Assembly: GCF_039555335.1 (NCBI RefSeq)
Contig: NC_092644.1
Coordinates: forward strand, 49,179,281-49,243,280
DNA length: 64,000 bases
Origin: Amphiura filiformis
Lineage: Eukaryota > Echinodermata > Ophiuroidea > Amphilepidida > Amphiuridae
Reading direction: 5' to 3'
Positions 44,594 to 54,578 of this stretch are shown one piece after another. The notes beneath the pieces are model-generated. The model was given only the letters and a program-made list of their open reading frames with translations. It did not search any database and had not been told where the DNA came from. Within the stretch, counting starts at the first letter, position 1, and each line of letters opens with the position of its first letter. The position numbers and the translations under genes are program-made.

Positions 44594-45745
44594 GAGAATA
44601 TTGCCACCCCCTCCCTCACCTCACCTTGGTCTCCAAGAATCACTTTCCATACAAATGATTCATTGTAATGAACTAATTAATATAAAGAAAGCATTTTGTT
44701 ACGAGTCGTATTTGACTCAAGGTCAAAATCACCTTTTACCCGAACTCACACGAATGCACAACACAAATACACTGTTTGATTAAGCTAACATAATCTAAGT
44801 CTTTAATTGAAAACAAAGTATGCTTGGTACATATAACAACAATTACAATAAAATCACACAATCAGTTTTATTCTATAGGTACTTAACCAGCGGTCTTCTT
44901 GTTGGTGATTCTAGAGTTCTTGCAATGTTCTGGACGACTGATGTAATATATCCTTATTCACTTGTCCCTGAAAATCAGAGAAGTCCATAGTACACTTGCA
45001 TTTATAAATCCTTGCGTATAAAATCCTCATACGAAAATGATGATGCTTCCTCCAATCTCCTTTGCGCTGCTATCTCCACGAATATATCTCCTTGCGCTGC
45101 TTTCTCCTATGCTAAACTCCTTGCACAGTTCTCCAAATTTAACTCCTTGCGCTGCTTCCTCCAAAATGGTGTTTCTTTCACCAATCACTCTTTTCCAGGA
45201 ACAGGTTTCTTTAACACAGCTCCGCTGTTTTTTGACAGATGCGTGGCCTTCACAAACCCAGCAAACTCCAGCAATTTGACAGAAGAACTTTTAATCCTTT
45301 GATGAGGAAGAGCACTTTTGTGTGCTCGCTGTCTTCTTCGTTGCTGTATTAAAATTAGCTCAATTATTGGCTATATAAACTGGTTAAATGTACTTCTTTT
45401 TTGAAGCACGAAGACCATCACACACATGTGGAGTTTTCAATCTCACATGACATTCTGTAAAGTCCCAACAAAAGCCTTCAGCTTTTTATATCAGTACTCA
45501 TGCAAAAAATCCCATCATCTATTAATAAACCATTACTTCAATCACATTTTCACAACATTGCTGCAATCTTGGGATTTCCCAATATTAATTATACACATTC
45601 ACCTTTCACATTACATCACTTCCTGGGGGGTTTTCCTGATGGTGCAATAATGAACTGGGGCTTTCCAAGTTCCAAACATAGCTCTGACTTTGTTTACAAT
45701 AATTTGGGGGAATTCCAAAACGACTTTCCACACCATTATCTTGCA
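44594..45745. other. Spacer with possible retroelement remnant
   Basis: Pieces such as GCAATGTTCTGGAC and TTGCGTA(T/C)AAAATCC, found at 44,925-45,030, recur at 55,640-55,710. A TGTTACGAGTCG start at about 44,697 would suit an LTR, but no matching end was found. TCCTTGCGCTGCT(A/T)(T/C)CTCC recurs at about 45,058-45,160. No gene is supported. Confidence 0.35.
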
Positions 45746-48064
45746 CAGGGGCAGACTGGCCACTGTGGCGTTGTGGCGATCGCCACATGGGCCGCTTGGT
45801 TCTGGGCCGCTCAGGGCCGGTTGCTCAAAAAAAAAAAAAAAGAAAGAAAAAGGAAAAGAAAGGAGAAGGGGGAAAAAGAAAGAGAAAAGGAAAAGAGGAG
45901 AAAGAAAGGGAAAATAGAAGAAAAGGGGAGAGAATGGGGAAGGAGTATCTTAAGACATATAGGCCCTAGGGCCCGAGGCATAGGTCCGAGAGCCGAAGGC
46001 GTACGGCCTAAGACATAGGCCCTAGGGCTTAAGGTATAGGCCCTAACACTAAGCTATTATAGGCCGAGGCCGGTCACTAGTACACCGTCGCGGCATCACC
46101 TACAAATGGCCTTTTGAATCGCCTCTCTAGACCGTATACACAGCAAAAGGCCAATACTCTAGATGCGATACAGTAAAAATTTTAAATTTTAAGCCAACAG
46201 CAAAATATTGGGCTGGCTGTCAATGGAATATTGGTATTTCATTGCGGCTGCGGAATGAGGCTAGGGCCGATATGAGCATGCATTTGGTATATAGGCAGAC
46301 ATAGGAGAAAGAATGGAAAAGAGAAGAAAAGAGGGGGATCATTGAGGGGATGGGTAATATAAGGGCCTACACTACACAGTGTGCCCGCTGTTTGTCGGCT
46401 GCATAGTGATAGGGCCTAAGGCCTGTAGAAATAGGGACTGATAGGCCTATAGGCACTCGACTTTCGAAGTGACGGGGATGTGCGGAAATGGGACACCAGT
46501 TCGAAACTATACATGCTATAGGCATGATAGGGGTCTTTGGTGAGAGCTTGGCCATATAACCAAGGGGTCATTCAGTAAGGAGGCCTCAAAAGGGGTTCTT
46601 TCAGTTAGACTGGGACAAAATTTGGGTCAAAATATAAAAGTTGACACATTTTTGATAATTGTTTTTCAAAAGTCGTCAAAATGGGATTTTTTTGAGAAAC
46701 AACGGTGAAAGACTACCAGAAATTTGTCAAAAATTCTTTACAAAGGGAGGTCTTTTTGTGACAGGAAAAGAAAAAATAGGGGTCATTGAGTGAGGACTCG
46801 GAGTTCAGTAATTCAGTAAAATAAAAAGTAAAAAAGTGGTCATTGAGTGAGAGGGAGTTGAAAAATGGGGGTTAATGTGGGTTGTGGCCGCACTGCACGC
46901 ACATCGCTTCACTCATTTTAGTGAGTATACGGTACCCCCTCCAGCTCAGGCCTTTGGCCCTTTGGACCACCATCAGCTATCAAAACTAGCACGGCTAGAC
47001 CATCATTCGAAAACCTCTGGGCTGGGGTGCTCCTTGTAATGCAAGGATTACATTACATAATACTTACAGCCACATTACTCAGTTCAATACTCAAACCATT
47101 TCTTTCCCTTTTGATGTTTCAACTCATAGGCGTAGATCCCGGGGGATGGGGGATCAAATCCCCCCAGTATTTTAAAAGGGGGATGGTCCATACAAGCCCC
47201 CCATGATGACACCTGTAGGCCTATGTGAGTTTCTGACCAAATCAATCTCATATTTGGCCATTTTAGCCTTAAAAGTGTCAATTTCTTCAAGCGCTTCGTG
47301 AATTTATTCCACTGCATCATCACCAGTTTAGCTTCAATACGCCATAAAAATGTCTCAGCGCTTCACGCGCATTTGTACAATAAACTTATAATGTCGCCAA
47401 AAGGTGCTATTTCAAGAATATTTTTCCAACCCCAATGTCAAAAACAAATCTACGCCACTGTGGAGTTTTATCACGCTCGCTATGAAATGATCAATGCAAT
47501 TTTGCCAAAGCTCACTACCATTAAGCTAGATGCTGTGAACTACCAAATCACACTAGTTTAAAAAAGTTGCTATTAACCTTTACCCAGTAGGCCTAAACAA
47601 TGTTTAGCAATTTAGCATTTGCCTTTTAATGATTGAATATACTCACGATATGATAACACAGTTCTGCAAAGATGTAGGCCTAATTCTATGTGTGCAAATG
47701 AGTCAAAACATAAAACATGCACACTACTTATAAATTGAATAAATGTTGGTTTGATCTTGATTATTGCAAGTGAGTGACAATGGATAAAGAATATTTCAAG
47801 TCTGTACAAATGGAATTTGGCTTCAGAAATCGTTGTCAAATCCGGGCTTCCTGACCCCTAGAATAGCTAAAACCCTTAGTTGTCCGGGGCTTCGCCCTGG
47901 ACCCCACCAGGGCTTTGCCCCTGGACCCTACCAGGGGCCTCTTACGGGCCCCTGGACCCCATATGCTAGTCGCCACGCCGCTTCGCTTGCTGCGCTCTAT
48001 TTGAGTAATAGGGCCGGTCTTAATAAATTTGCCACGGCCGTCTAAAACCACCAGTCCGCCCCTG
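45746..48064. mobile_element. 2.3-kb non-autonomous hAT element
   Basis: The ends CAGGGGCAGACTGG and CCAGTCCGCCCCTG are inverted repeats. A perfect 8-bp duplication ATCTTGCA lies at 45,738-45,745 and 48,065-48,072. Inside are an AAGAAAGG purine tract (45,827-45,940), TAGGCC-rich sequence, and a GC-rich stretch at 47,880-48,000 built of GGACCCCACCAGGG words. No transposase frame was found; short frames in the purine tract are low-complexity. Confidence 0.92.
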
Positions 48065-48072
48065 ATCTTGCA

Positions 48073-48269
48073 CGTACAAGGGGGTTTCCCATCTCATGAA
48101 ATACTTTCAGCTTGTAAACAAAGTTAAATAATTAAATTAAATCAAATTACTCAGGGCACATCACAATATGCAAATTAGAAAGTGTCCTCTCAAGATGCTG
48201 CTCTTGCTCTACTGAGGTCTGCATGTAGATGTTAGGAGAACATTTCCTATTTGATGAATGGGTGACATA
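48073..48269 (+). repeat. Zinc-finger upstream module, 5' half
   Basis: CTCTTGCTCTACTGAGGTCT, ATGTAGATGTTAGGAGAAC and GATGAATGGGTGACATA match 24,637-24,703. The module continues at 49,279 after a transposon. Confidence 0.8.
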
Positions 48270-49278
48270 CAGAGATGCCAATGACTCATTGCCAAAAAAT
48301 CTGAAAATTGGTGAAGCGTAACAAGCGAAGCGAGTGGAGCTCTCGCATCATACGGCATGGGGTCGCTTAAGGGCCCCTGGTGGGGTCCTGGGGCAAAGCC
48401 CCTTGAAGCCATAGGGTTTCTCACATTTTACACTGCAGGAGACACCATTTCTGAGGGTAAAATTACATTCAAATGGATTAGAAAATAAGGTTATTTTGAG
48501 AAAATAAGCCTAACAGTCTTGAAGACTATCTATTATACATGTAATATTCTTCAAGGCTTGTTTTCTCATAATTATACCATAAAATATGCAAATTAGGTAC
48601 TTAAGCCTAGGCAATTTTGGCAAGGCCATTTTTAACATAAAAACCTGTTTTAGACTTTTTTGAAAAAATGCTTCCTTCATCCCAAAAAAGTGGTTTTAAA
48701 TGTTCAGTTTCCTATACTTTTGTACATGAGAGACTTTCTCCAAAGTATTTTTTGGTCTAATAACATGGCTTATGTGGCTGAAATGGATATATATAATGTG
48801 CAATATAAAAACGATGATTCATCAAATTTTTGGCCCCCTCTATTTTTTTGTTAAATTTTCAAAAAATATTTTTGGCAAAAAAAGCAAGTTATATGCCGTA
48901 AATTACTTTGTATTCAATATTGGAAACCATAGAAATACTGCTACTTAAAAAAATTGCCAATTTATGTTTACAAAGTTGGATAAAGTTGTACATTTTAATT
49001 ACTTTTACTTCTACTGAACAGCCAGCAATGTATACTAATTCAATATGTTCCTGACTGTTCAATAGAAGCAAAAGTAATCAAAATGTACAACTTTATCCAA
49101 CTTTTGTAAAATAAAATTGGCAATTTTTTGTAGCAGTATTTCTGTGGTTTCCAACCTTGAATAACAAGTAATTTAGGGCCTAACTTGCTTTTTGGCCAAA
49201 AAATATTTTTGAAACAAACCCCACAGAAAATCAGATTTTTTGGATAATTCGATTAAAATCGGAAGATTGGCATCTCTG
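48270..49278. mobile_element. 1.0-kb hAT-like element splitting the upstream module
   Basis: The ends CAGAGATGCCAAT and ATTGGCATCTCTG are inverted. GACATA is duplicated at 48,264-48,269 and 49,279-49,284, and uninterrupted modules read GGGTGACATATGAGAC. The duplication is 6 bp, shorter than usual for hAT. A GC-rich piece at 48,318-48,415 resembles that of the element at 45,746, inverted. A long internal hairpin occupies 48,850-49,215. Confidence 0.85.
48850..49215. repeat. Long internal inverted repeat
   Basis: TTGGAAACCATAGAAATACT pairs with AGTATTTCTGTGGTTTCCAA, and GGATAAAGTTGTACATTTT pairs with AAAATGTACAACTTTATCC. The arms are about 150 bp around a loop at about 49,025. Confidence 0.85.
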
Positions 49279-49530
49279 GACATATGAGACAAGCCTACCA
49301 GGTGGTAGATCACTGGTATGAAGTAAATGATATGCTGATAGGATTGGTGCAAGTTCTTCAGCACATTCTTCAGAATCCTAGCCGGAACTGGGAGCTGGAT
49401 CCTTTTATATACACAATTGGGGAAATAGTATGAATCCAATGATATCAGCATTTAAAAAGAAAACCATCCCAAATTTCTTAATTTATAATTCCTGGATTTT
49501 TTGTTTACATTAGATATCACATTACTTGCA
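49279..49530 (+). other. Zinc-finger upstream module, 3' half, with acceptor tract
   Basis: GACATATGAGACAAGCCTAC, GGTAGATCACTGGTATGAAG and GATATCAGCATTTAAAAAGA resume the module. It ends in TTTTTTGTTTACATTAG, acceptor-like, before the start at 49,531. Confidence 0.6.
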
Positions 49531-50457
49531 ATGGAGACGACTTCCAAGTTACAAACTTTCCGTTGTCATTACTGCAACCGATGGTGGCACTGTTTTGATC
49601 AGTACAGAAAACACAAAAGAAGACACCAGACAAGGCATCGGGGGATATTTCATGTGCAGATACAACAAACCGCTGGTGATAAACCAATTCAGTGCACTCA
49701 GAGTGGGAAATGTTTTGTTGCGAAGACACATTTAACGAAACATACAGGAATTGACACAGGTGATAAAAAATACCATTGCATGGAATGTGGGAAGTGGTTT
49801 ATGTGGAAATCAAATTTGACAAGACACATACGCATTCATACTGAGAAACCATTTCTATGCATGGAATGTGGCAAGTGTTTTAAATGGGAGACAGAATTGA
49901 CACGACACACAAGATTTCACACTGTTGATAAACCATTTCAATGCACGGAGTGTGACAAGTGTTTTTCAAGGAAATCAAACTTGATACGACACACAATAGT
50001 TCACACTGGTGATAAACCATTTCCATGCACAGAGTGTGGTAAGTGTTTTGCAAGGAAAGGAGATTTGATAACACACAAATGCATTCACACTGGAGATAAT
50101 AAGCCATTCCAGTGCACAGAGTGTGGCAAGTCTTTTGCAAGGAAATCAAATTTGGCAGGCCACACACGCATTCACACTGGCGAAAAACCATTCCGGTGTA
50201 TGGAATGTGGCAAGTGTTTTAGACAGAAGTCAAATTTGACACAACACACACCAGTTCACACTGGTGATAAACAATTTCAATGCACGGAGTGTGACAGGCG
50301 TTTTGCAAGAAATGCAGATTTGACACGACACGCAGTTGTTCATACTGGTGATAAACCATTTCAATGCACTGAGTGTGGCAAGTGTTTTGCAAGGAAATCT
50401 TATTTGACACAACACATGTCAAGCATTCACACTGGTGATAAACCATTCAAGTGGTAA
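49531..50457 (+). CDS. C2H2 zinc-finger protein, 8 fingers
   Basis: The 308-residue product is the shortest intact member. The conserved start follows TTGTTTACATTAG by about 17 bases. The divergent N-terminal finger (CHYC...RWWHCF...HKRRH) is followed by a degenerate finger CTQSGKCFVAKTHLTKH with the second Cys replaced by Ser, as at 4,310 and 8,216. Eight canonical fingers follow, with an HTEKPF linker after the first as in the gene at 25,152. One finger has Arg in place of the extra Cys (CDRRF). The last finger ends HMSSIH and the C-terminus is TGDKPFKW. The first three fingers resemble the 25,152 gene and later ones the 35,591/40,858 pair, a mosaic pattern. The role is inferred only from the family: nuclear nucleic-acid binding. 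Confidence 0.87.
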   Translation: METTSKLQTFRCHYCNRWWHCFDQYRKHKRRHQTRHRGIFHVQIQQTAGDKPIQCTQSGKCFVAKTHLTKHTGIDTGDKKYHCMECGKWFMWKSNLTRHIRIHTEKPFLCMECGKCFKWETELTRHTRFHTVDKPFQCTECDKCFSRKSNLIRHTIVHTGDKPFPCTECGKCFARKGDLITHKCIHTGDNKPFQCTECGKSFARKSNLAGHTRIHTGEKPFRCMECGKCFRQKSNLTQHTPVHTGDKQFQCTECDRRFARNADLTRHAVVHTGDKPFQCTECGKCFARKSYLTQHMSSIHTGDKPFKW

Positions 50458-50477
50458 TTACTACCTAGGCGTGAGAT

Positions 50478-50690
50478 TACTGTAAAAGTAGAAATTTTCG
50501 CGAGCTTTTTATTTTCGCGAATTTCGAGAGTGGACATAAAATCGCGAAAATAAAAACTCGCGAAAATAACCTTTTGCATAAGGTTTCTATTGTATCAATA
50601 TCAAAACCGCAAAATTTAATTCTCGCGCAATTGACAAAATCTTCAAAATCGCGAAAATATCTTCTCGCGAAAATATTGACTTTTACAGTA
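50478..50690. mobile_element. CGCGAAAA palindromic MITE, second copy
   Basis: TACTGTAAAAGTAGAAATTT and AATATTGACTTTTACAGTA bound a 213-bp element starting 20 bases after the stop of the zinc-finger gene. The inverted TTTTCGCGA words are as in the copy at 35,248. Confidence 0.87.
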
Positions 50691-50749
50691 TAAGTACTAC
50701 CTTTTCGTGAGACTGAGAAAATTACCAAATGCCTGAGACTCATGGCTAA

Positions 50750-50963
50750 TGTGTGAGAGTTGACAGCCCTGTTCTAGTACACAAGAACGAAATTCGTACA
50801 CCAGAACAAAATTCAAATTTGACAGTATTTTTGCTAAACGAATTAATCTGCAAGAAATATTTGGTACATACACATGTAGCCTGAGGTTTCCAGTGGTATA
50901 AAAATCTTTTTTTTTTGAGTAAAGTGGGGGGATGAGGCTGTGGATCACGGAATGCCCTTTTAA
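50750..50963. mobile_element. 3' fragment of the TTTCGTGATCC MITE
   Basis: AATTAATCTGCAAGAAATAT, AGGTTTCCAGTGGTATAAAA and GTGGATCACGGAATGCCCTT match the right half of the element at 23,698. Confidence 0.75.
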
Positions 50964-51194
50964 TAGGAGATTAAAACAGATTTGAAACCGCACGTTTGAA
51001 ACAGCTCGGTAAATGACTTGAATCGGCAAATTGTGTGCCTAAAAAGTGCTTTTAAAATAATTGCAGTATTCATTTTGACCATAGATGGGTTTAGGGAGTG
51101 TTCATAAATACCTTGGTGGGGGGGGCTGGTGAAAAAGTAGGGTGCTAAAAACGTTTTGGACCTTAAAAGAGGGGGGACCAAAAAGTTTTTGACT
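50964..51194. repeat. Remnant of zinc-finger 3' flank
   Basis: ACAGCTCGGTAAATGACTTG and CTAAAAAGTGCTTTTAAAAT correspond to parts of 26,520-26,700. A GGTGGGGGGG tract at 51,111 follows. Confidence 0.6.
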
Positions 51195-52318
51195 TTCTGT
51201 GTTTAGAGACTTTTGTTTGTTTTTGAGACTTTTGTTTGTTTTTGAGACTTATGTATGTTTTTTGAGACCTTTGTTTCCTTTTTTTAGACCTTTGTTTGTT
51301 TTTGACACCTTTGATTGTTTTTTTGAGACATTGTTCAATTTTTGAATGTTTTGACAGTGATAGCCCCCCATGACATAAATTGGGACTTAAATTCTAAAAT
51401 CAGAGACATTCACTCACAGACCCCTTGTGTATGGATCAAGAGGTGGCCATTTTGGCTTATTTTTTTGGACACCTATAGCCAACACTTATTTTTTAAGGTA
51501 CGGTAATGATAACAACAATAATGTCAAAATGGTCCACAAAATGGTGTCAATTTTTCAAATGCCACACAACTCCTTAAGGTGGGACAGGTGTAATTGACAC
51601 TTTTGTGTGTGGAAAGATCATATAAACTCTTTACATGATTCATTAAATGTAGAAAAACAGGTTCAATTCAAATTTTATGCATATTAATGAGCTAATTTGC
51701 ATATTTAATTAGCAAATATTAGCAGTTTTTCAACAAAAATGTAGCTCCACTATACAATGCCCTATTGAGACACTTGAGGTGTCAAAATAAAGCTCTTGCA
51801 AGGATCTAGTGCATGAGCCTATTTCCAGCAACATCAGTGGGGGTAGGAGGTGTAACACCTATGATTTTGGGGAAAAAATGACATCTTGTGTGTACCAATT
51901 TTGGCATATTTGGTCATCTGATTTTATCAATATCCAAGAAACATTTCAATGTAAGTTCTTGCACTAGATATTGGTGTAAAGAACATAACTGCCAACTTCA
52001 GGTCTATAGGGGGTACACTTTAGGAGCTGCATTTTTTCAAATGTCAACTTTTGGTGAAAAAATGAAATGTGTGAAAAACACAAGGCAACGGGTTTGTAAA
52101 CAAAGAAAATAATAGATTCTTGGTGTAATTAGCACGCTTTTTAAGCAATTTGCATAATTTTTCCAGATTTTTTTATGTTATGAAAACTACATACATAAAT
52201 TAAAAATGACAAAAACTGATTTTTGATGAAATGATGATTTTGGCCAATCTAATTACACCTGTCCCACCTTAAGACACACCTGTATATGGATAAGGTCCCC
52301 ATTTGGCAGTACATAGTA
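51195..52318 (+). repeat. Orphan zinc-finger 5' flank without a gene
   Basis: The minisatellite (51,195-51,345), GACAGTGATAGCCCCC, GAGGTGGCCATTTTGGCTTA, ACAACAATAATGTCAAAATG and GCAGTACATAGTAAAAA follow the same order as 31,900-33,215 and 40,400-40,780. In place of the acceptor and zinc-finger exon, unrelated AT-rich sequence follows. The flank is interrupted by a TTAA element. Confidence 0.8.
51578..52268. mobile_element. TTAA-target TIR element
   Basis: The ends GGTGGGACAGGTGTAATT and AATTACACCTGTCCCACC pair perfectly. TTAA is duplicated at 51,574-51,577 and 52,269-52,272, while the other flanks read CCCCTTAAGACACACC with one TTAA. The 691-bp element has no protein. TTAA targeting suits piggyBac-like elements. 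Confidence 0.93.
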
Positions 52319-52420
52319 AAAATTACTATTACTGTCAATTGCCTAAATTATGCTAAATTATCACTACATTTATTATTTTAAGTAATGATAACAACAATTA
52401 GTATGAAAATGGTCAATTAA

Positions 52421-52524
52421 AAGGGCATTTCATGATCCACAGCATCATCCCCCCACTTTTCTCAAAAAAAGTTGAGATTTTTATATTCACTGGAAACCTC
52501 TAGCTACCTCTGGCTACATAATGT
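52421..52524. mobile_element. Fragment of the TTTCGTGATCC MITE, inverted
   Basis: TTAAAAGGGCATTTCATGAT, TCCCCCCACTTTTCTCAAAA and CACTGGAAACCTCTAG are the complement of the right end of the 23,698 element. A different element starts at about 52,525. Confidence 0.75.
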
Positions 52525-52600
52525 ACCGTATTCATTCCAATAAGCACCCAGGGCGCTTAACAAAGTCATTCTGGGTGGGCGCTTATTTTTTACATGGTTT
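52525..52600. mobile_element. Left-end fragment of the TATTCATTCC TIR family
   Basis: ACCGTATTCATTCCAATAAG, CACCCAGGGCGCTTAA and GGGTGGGCGCTTATTTTTTA match the left end of the element at 60,329. Confidence 0.65.
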
Positions 52601-53089
52601 GCCATGTCTTGTGTCATTTGCTCGTTTCCTGAGGCTGTTGGTTTTAAAATCATTATCGTTTATTTTGTTTGCTGTTTTATATTTTGCTCTTTCATGCTTT
52701 TTGTAGTGTAAGTTAAGTGTAATTAAGTTGTTCAGCGCATAGTGGCCTTTTAGTTTTATGCGCTTTATAAATGCATTTTATTATTATTATTATTATTATT
52801 ATTATCCTTTAAGTGATTATGCATTTATTTTGATGTTTCCAATTATCCGCCTCACACTACATGTGCCACTCAAGCGCAATGCCATGGCTGCTTGGTGGCA
52901 AAATCTTTTTTTTTTTAAGTAATGATAACAATGGCCCACAAAATAGCATAAATTGGGACTTTCAAATATTGAGAAGGACACATGCATACCCCCTAAAGAC
53001 AACCATGCGTATGGATAAAGAGGTGTCCGTTTTGGACACCTGTACATTTTAAGCAATGATAGCAACGGTGTAATGGTCCATATGAAAAG
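52601..53089. other. Spacer
   Basis: An ATT microsatellite occurs at 52,779-52,805. AAGTAATGATAACAA-like words recall the zinc-finger 5' flanks. No gene. Confidence 0.4.
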
Positions 53090-53425
53090 TTTGACCTTTC
53101 AAATTGAAGATGTAAAGTTTTTCGCCTAAAAGACCTAAAATGTTTTTGGAAAAAAAATGTCTTTCTTCGATACAAAAGGTCAAAATTTTCAATTGATGGC
53201 CAGCTTTTCATCCCAGCTACATACACTTAGGTACATATTATTAGATTGATAAAGTTTGCAATTTTAATAATTTGCCATAAAATTTGTATCATATAGCAAA
53301 TTTCAAAAAATCAAAATTATTTGATATCAGAAGGACATCCCTCATATTCAGAATGCAATTTGGTGTGTCTGATATGCTCCATGGTTACACAAAAATACTG
53401 TGCAATGGGTGTGACTGACCCCTTA
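53090..53425. mobile_element. Right half of a TTAA foldback element
   Basis: AAAAGGTCAAAATTTTCAAT, TTTTCATCCCAGCTACATAC, TTATTTGATATCAGAAGGAC and GTGTCTGATATGCTCCATGG follow the order of the right arm at 1,215-1,526. The left arm is mostly lost. Confidence 0.75.
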
Positions 53426-53426
53426 A

Positions 53427-53651
53427 AGGTCCGTTCATACTACCACTGCATTTGCAATGCGTTGCTTTGCGATGCGGTGCATTGCCGCACTGCATCGTAC
53501 TGCAAACTACTGCATTGCGATTTCGCAATGAAGTTAAATACATTTTAACTTGGAAATGCGACGAGTTGCGTTGAGTTGCGGCAAAAAGTAATCGATATAT
53601 CGGTATCGCAAAGCAACGCATCGCAAATGCGGTGGTAGTATGAATGGACCT
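53427..53651. mobile_element. 225-bp MITE, AGGTCCGTTCATACTACCAC ends
   Basis: AGGTCCGTTCATACTACCAC and GTGGTAGTATGAATGGACCT are inverted, and GCATTTGC/GCAAATGC continues the pairing. The interior has many TTGCGATG-like words. TTA or TTAA-like flanks are ambiguous. Confidence 0.85.
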
Positions 53652-53689
53652 TTAGTTATAATAGTACATACATTTAAGTTGCTGGTAAC

Positions 53690-54330
53690 CAGTATTTCAA
53701 AAAAGGTGTAGCTTTGATATTGATATGATGGGATTCAATTTTATGCAATATTTATGATGACTGGCATATTGTTCTACGGTTTCACGATTTACTATATGAC
53801 CCGAGAAGGCATTGAGACAAACAGCATGCATGTGAAATGTTCCAAAGGTTAATGATCGAGAATGAAAAGAACAGATTTACTTTATCATGTTTCTCTCCCT
53901 ACGCACAAGTGTGTATATTTATGGCCTTTGCAATATTTTCTTATATTCTTGATTAGGTATGAGGTATATACGGTACATGTAATAGTTAGGCCTATATTAA
54001 ATGTAATCATAGTACAAATAAATCATCTTGATTCAATTGTCTATACTGTGTCCATACTAATGTGTTCTCTTTAAAGCTAGTGGAAGTAGCTTGTCAACTT
54101 TCAACATGGGAATATGATATATACGATGAAGTATCTTTAATTTAAAATTCATAGGCCTACATCAGTGAAAAATAAAAAATCAGCAGCCAACAAAAAGTAA
54201 TTGTGTATAGTAGGCCCTACACGATAAACAAGGTTTTCTTTCTATATTGGCCTTATTTTTATGTGTAAGAAAATTTATCGCATTATCGTGTTCACTCTAA
54301 GCGTAAGTTTGGGCCCCATTTGGTTCCAGC
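53690..54330 (-). repeat. Inverted duplicate of 23,060-24,160
   Basis: Read on the minus strand, CACGATAATGCGATAAATTT, GTTGACAAGCTACTTCCACT, ACCTTTGGAACATTTCACAT and AATCGTGAAACCGTAGAACA follow the same order as 23,095-24,065. This copy lacks the two MITEs at 23,274 and 23,698, and so shows the empty sites. Confidence 0.85.
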
Positions 54331-54578
54331 AACCTCTACTGTGAAAAGGGCTATTGTGCAAATTTAAAATGCGAAAATGCAACTCTAACTCCAACATGTA
54401 AGTCTAACTCTAAATCGAACTCTAAAATGCAACTAACTCTAAATAGACCTCTAAAATGCAACTCGGCTAACTCTGACACAATAACCCTTGCACTTCTGAA
54501 GTGTGTCACTATAGTTGGCACAAAAGACTTTAAATTCAATATTCATTGACATCTCAAAAGTATGCTTTAAATACTTTA
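54331..54578. other. Spacer with CTCTAAA words
   Basis: ACTCTAAA(A/T)(T/A) words recur at 54,370-54,470. No gene. Confidence 0.4.

Noticed and set aside
44697..45745. Solo LTR
   Set aside because: A TGTTACGAG start is suggestive, but no matching CA end, target duplication or second copy of full length was found.
45500..46018. 172-codon frame with a KKKERKRKRKEK stretch
   Set aside because: It crosses the border and the target duplication of the hAT element at 45,746 and depends on a purine tract.
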